Origin: an uncultured Bacteroidota bacterium
GTDB taxonomy: Bacteria > Bacteroidota > Rhodothermia > Rhodothermales > Salinibacteraceae
Assembly: GCA_913056185.1 (NCBI GenBank)
Contig: CAJXLV010000003.1
Coordinates: 1 to 64,000 of the forward strand
Length of the DNA stretch: 64,000 nt
Reading direction: 5' to 3'
The translations under genes and the position numbers were made by a program. This document shows positions 63,509 through 64,000 of the stretch, piece by piece (position 1 is the first letter of the stretch; every line of letters starts with the position of its first letter). Under the pieces are notes generated by a model. It was not told the origin of the DNA, did not search any database, and saw only the letters and a list, made by a program, of their open reading frames with translations.

Positions 63509-64000
63509 TCAACGCACAACGACCAACCGCTGGGTGGCAGACTGCCCCCCGGCGGCAAGACGAAGCCAATACACGCCACTGGATAAAGTACTGACGTCGA
63601 TCCTCGCCGTGTGCAGCTCTCCGGGCACGGGCGTGCCGGCATACACGGTGGAGACCCGCTCGCCCAGGACGGTGTAAAGGTGCAGAGTGGCATGCGTCCG
63701 TTCGCGCACCGCGTACGAGAGCTGCGCGGTTTCTCGGGCGGGGTTGGGCGTCGGCGCATCCAGCCGCAGCGCATCTTGTAGGTCCACCGTCGCCTGCACC
63801 GGATCGCTCAGGCGCGCCGTCCCATCGAGGTCCACCTGTCGCAGCCGAAAGCGATGGGTGCCGGGCGATGCGTCGCGCAACACATACTGATAGCGCTGGG
63901 ACTCGGTCGTGGTGCCCCCGGGCGCACGGCTTTCCACGAACCCTGCCGGTTCCCACAGCCCTGCCCCGGGGCGCTGGTGCTGGACTGAAAAGCCGGCATT
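63509..64000 (-). CDS. C-terminal part of a secreted protein with type IX-type sorting domain (cut by window edge)
   Basis: The reading frame is open from the window edge; at least 163 residues are visible. The first part (NAGFSVQHQRPGAG ... QRYQYVLRDASPGTHRFRLR) is a fibronectin-like module also present near the end of the peptidase at 29979 (NAGFGVEHKRGDG ... RYRTERLPPGSHTFRLR). The last about 80 residues (LDAPTPNPARETAQLSYAV ... SSGVYWLRLAAGG) are a type A sorting domain. The N-terminal functional domain lies outside the window. Confidence 0.85.
   Translation of the reverse strand, partial: NAGFSVQHQRPGAGLWEPAGFVESRAPGGTTTESQRYQYVLRDASPGTHRFRLRQVDLDGTARLSDPVQATVDLQDALRLDAPTPNPARETAQLSYAVRERTHATLHLYTVLGERVSTVYAGTPVPGELHTARIDVSTLSSGVYWLRLAAGGQSATQRLVVVR

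Overview
The window is a GC-rich (by eye well above 60%) piece of bacterial chromosome from a Salinibacter-like member of the Rhodothermota. This assignment is an inference. It rests on strongly acidic proteins (for example the TPR protein at 7841-9250), a C-terminal sorting domain of the type IX secretion kind on secreted proteins, a CarboxypepD_reg TonB receptor paired with DUF4249, a UpxY-type NusG paralogue, and few visible Shine-Dalgarno sequences. Several promoters nonetheless have sigma70-like spacing (TTGnnn, 17-18 bp, TAnnnT).

Layout. 1-1089 is the 5' part of a 16S rRNA gene on the minus strand, with leader, boxA and promoter. 1504-11394 carries housekeeping and envelope genes: a PASTA protein, pyrR, hemH with an extra Cys-rich tail, a secreted EEP-fold hydrolase, an OmpA-like lipoprotein overlapping a DUF368 (PopT-type) carrier, a 12-repeat TPR protein, tmk, a Fur-family regulator and a PrcB-like lipoprotein. 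11492-14126 is a UDP-glucose dehydrogenase/UDP-xylose synthase operon with its promoter. 14209-17160 is a redoxin plus DsbD-like pair. 17399-21542 is a large S9 peptidase followed by two Uma2 genes that arose by a tandem duplication which also copied the 3' end of the peptidase gene. 21585-29885 holds an oxidoreductase, an AstE-like deacylase, a MATE pump, small membrane or secreted proteins, an alpha/beta hydrolase and a LytS/LytTR two-component pair.

29979-38813 is the secretion and uptake region: an S53-like peptidase with a sorting domain, a stand-alone copy of its propeptide, two divergent TonB-dependent receptors and a DUF4249 lipoprotein. 39239-42675 has fabF, a hotdog thioesterase, and a VOC dioxygenase/hydrolase pair resembling MhqO/MhqD. 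42699-52649 contains priA, a THUMP methyltransferase, a secreted Cys-pair protein with two TlpA-type thioredoxins, an FG-GAP protein, an ABC-F ATPase, zapA and a coiled-coil gene. 53189-56938 is pheST with its promoter. 57099-60262 has small secreted proteins, a Met-rich Spy-like protein and a cupredoxin lipoprotein. 60442-64000 has a second S9 peptidase, a UpxY-family antiterminator flanked by terminators, and the 3' end of another secreted protein.

Mobile-element history is visible but eroded. Two tnpB 3'-end relics with IS200/IS605-type terminal hairpins survive (52966-53110 and 58200-58550). The second sits inside a methyltransferase pseudogene that also carries a frameshifting 19-bp tandem duplication. 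A family of 15-bp intergenic repeats lies upstream of pyrR, priA and pheT. I saw no CRISPR array, no tRNA gene and no intact transposase.
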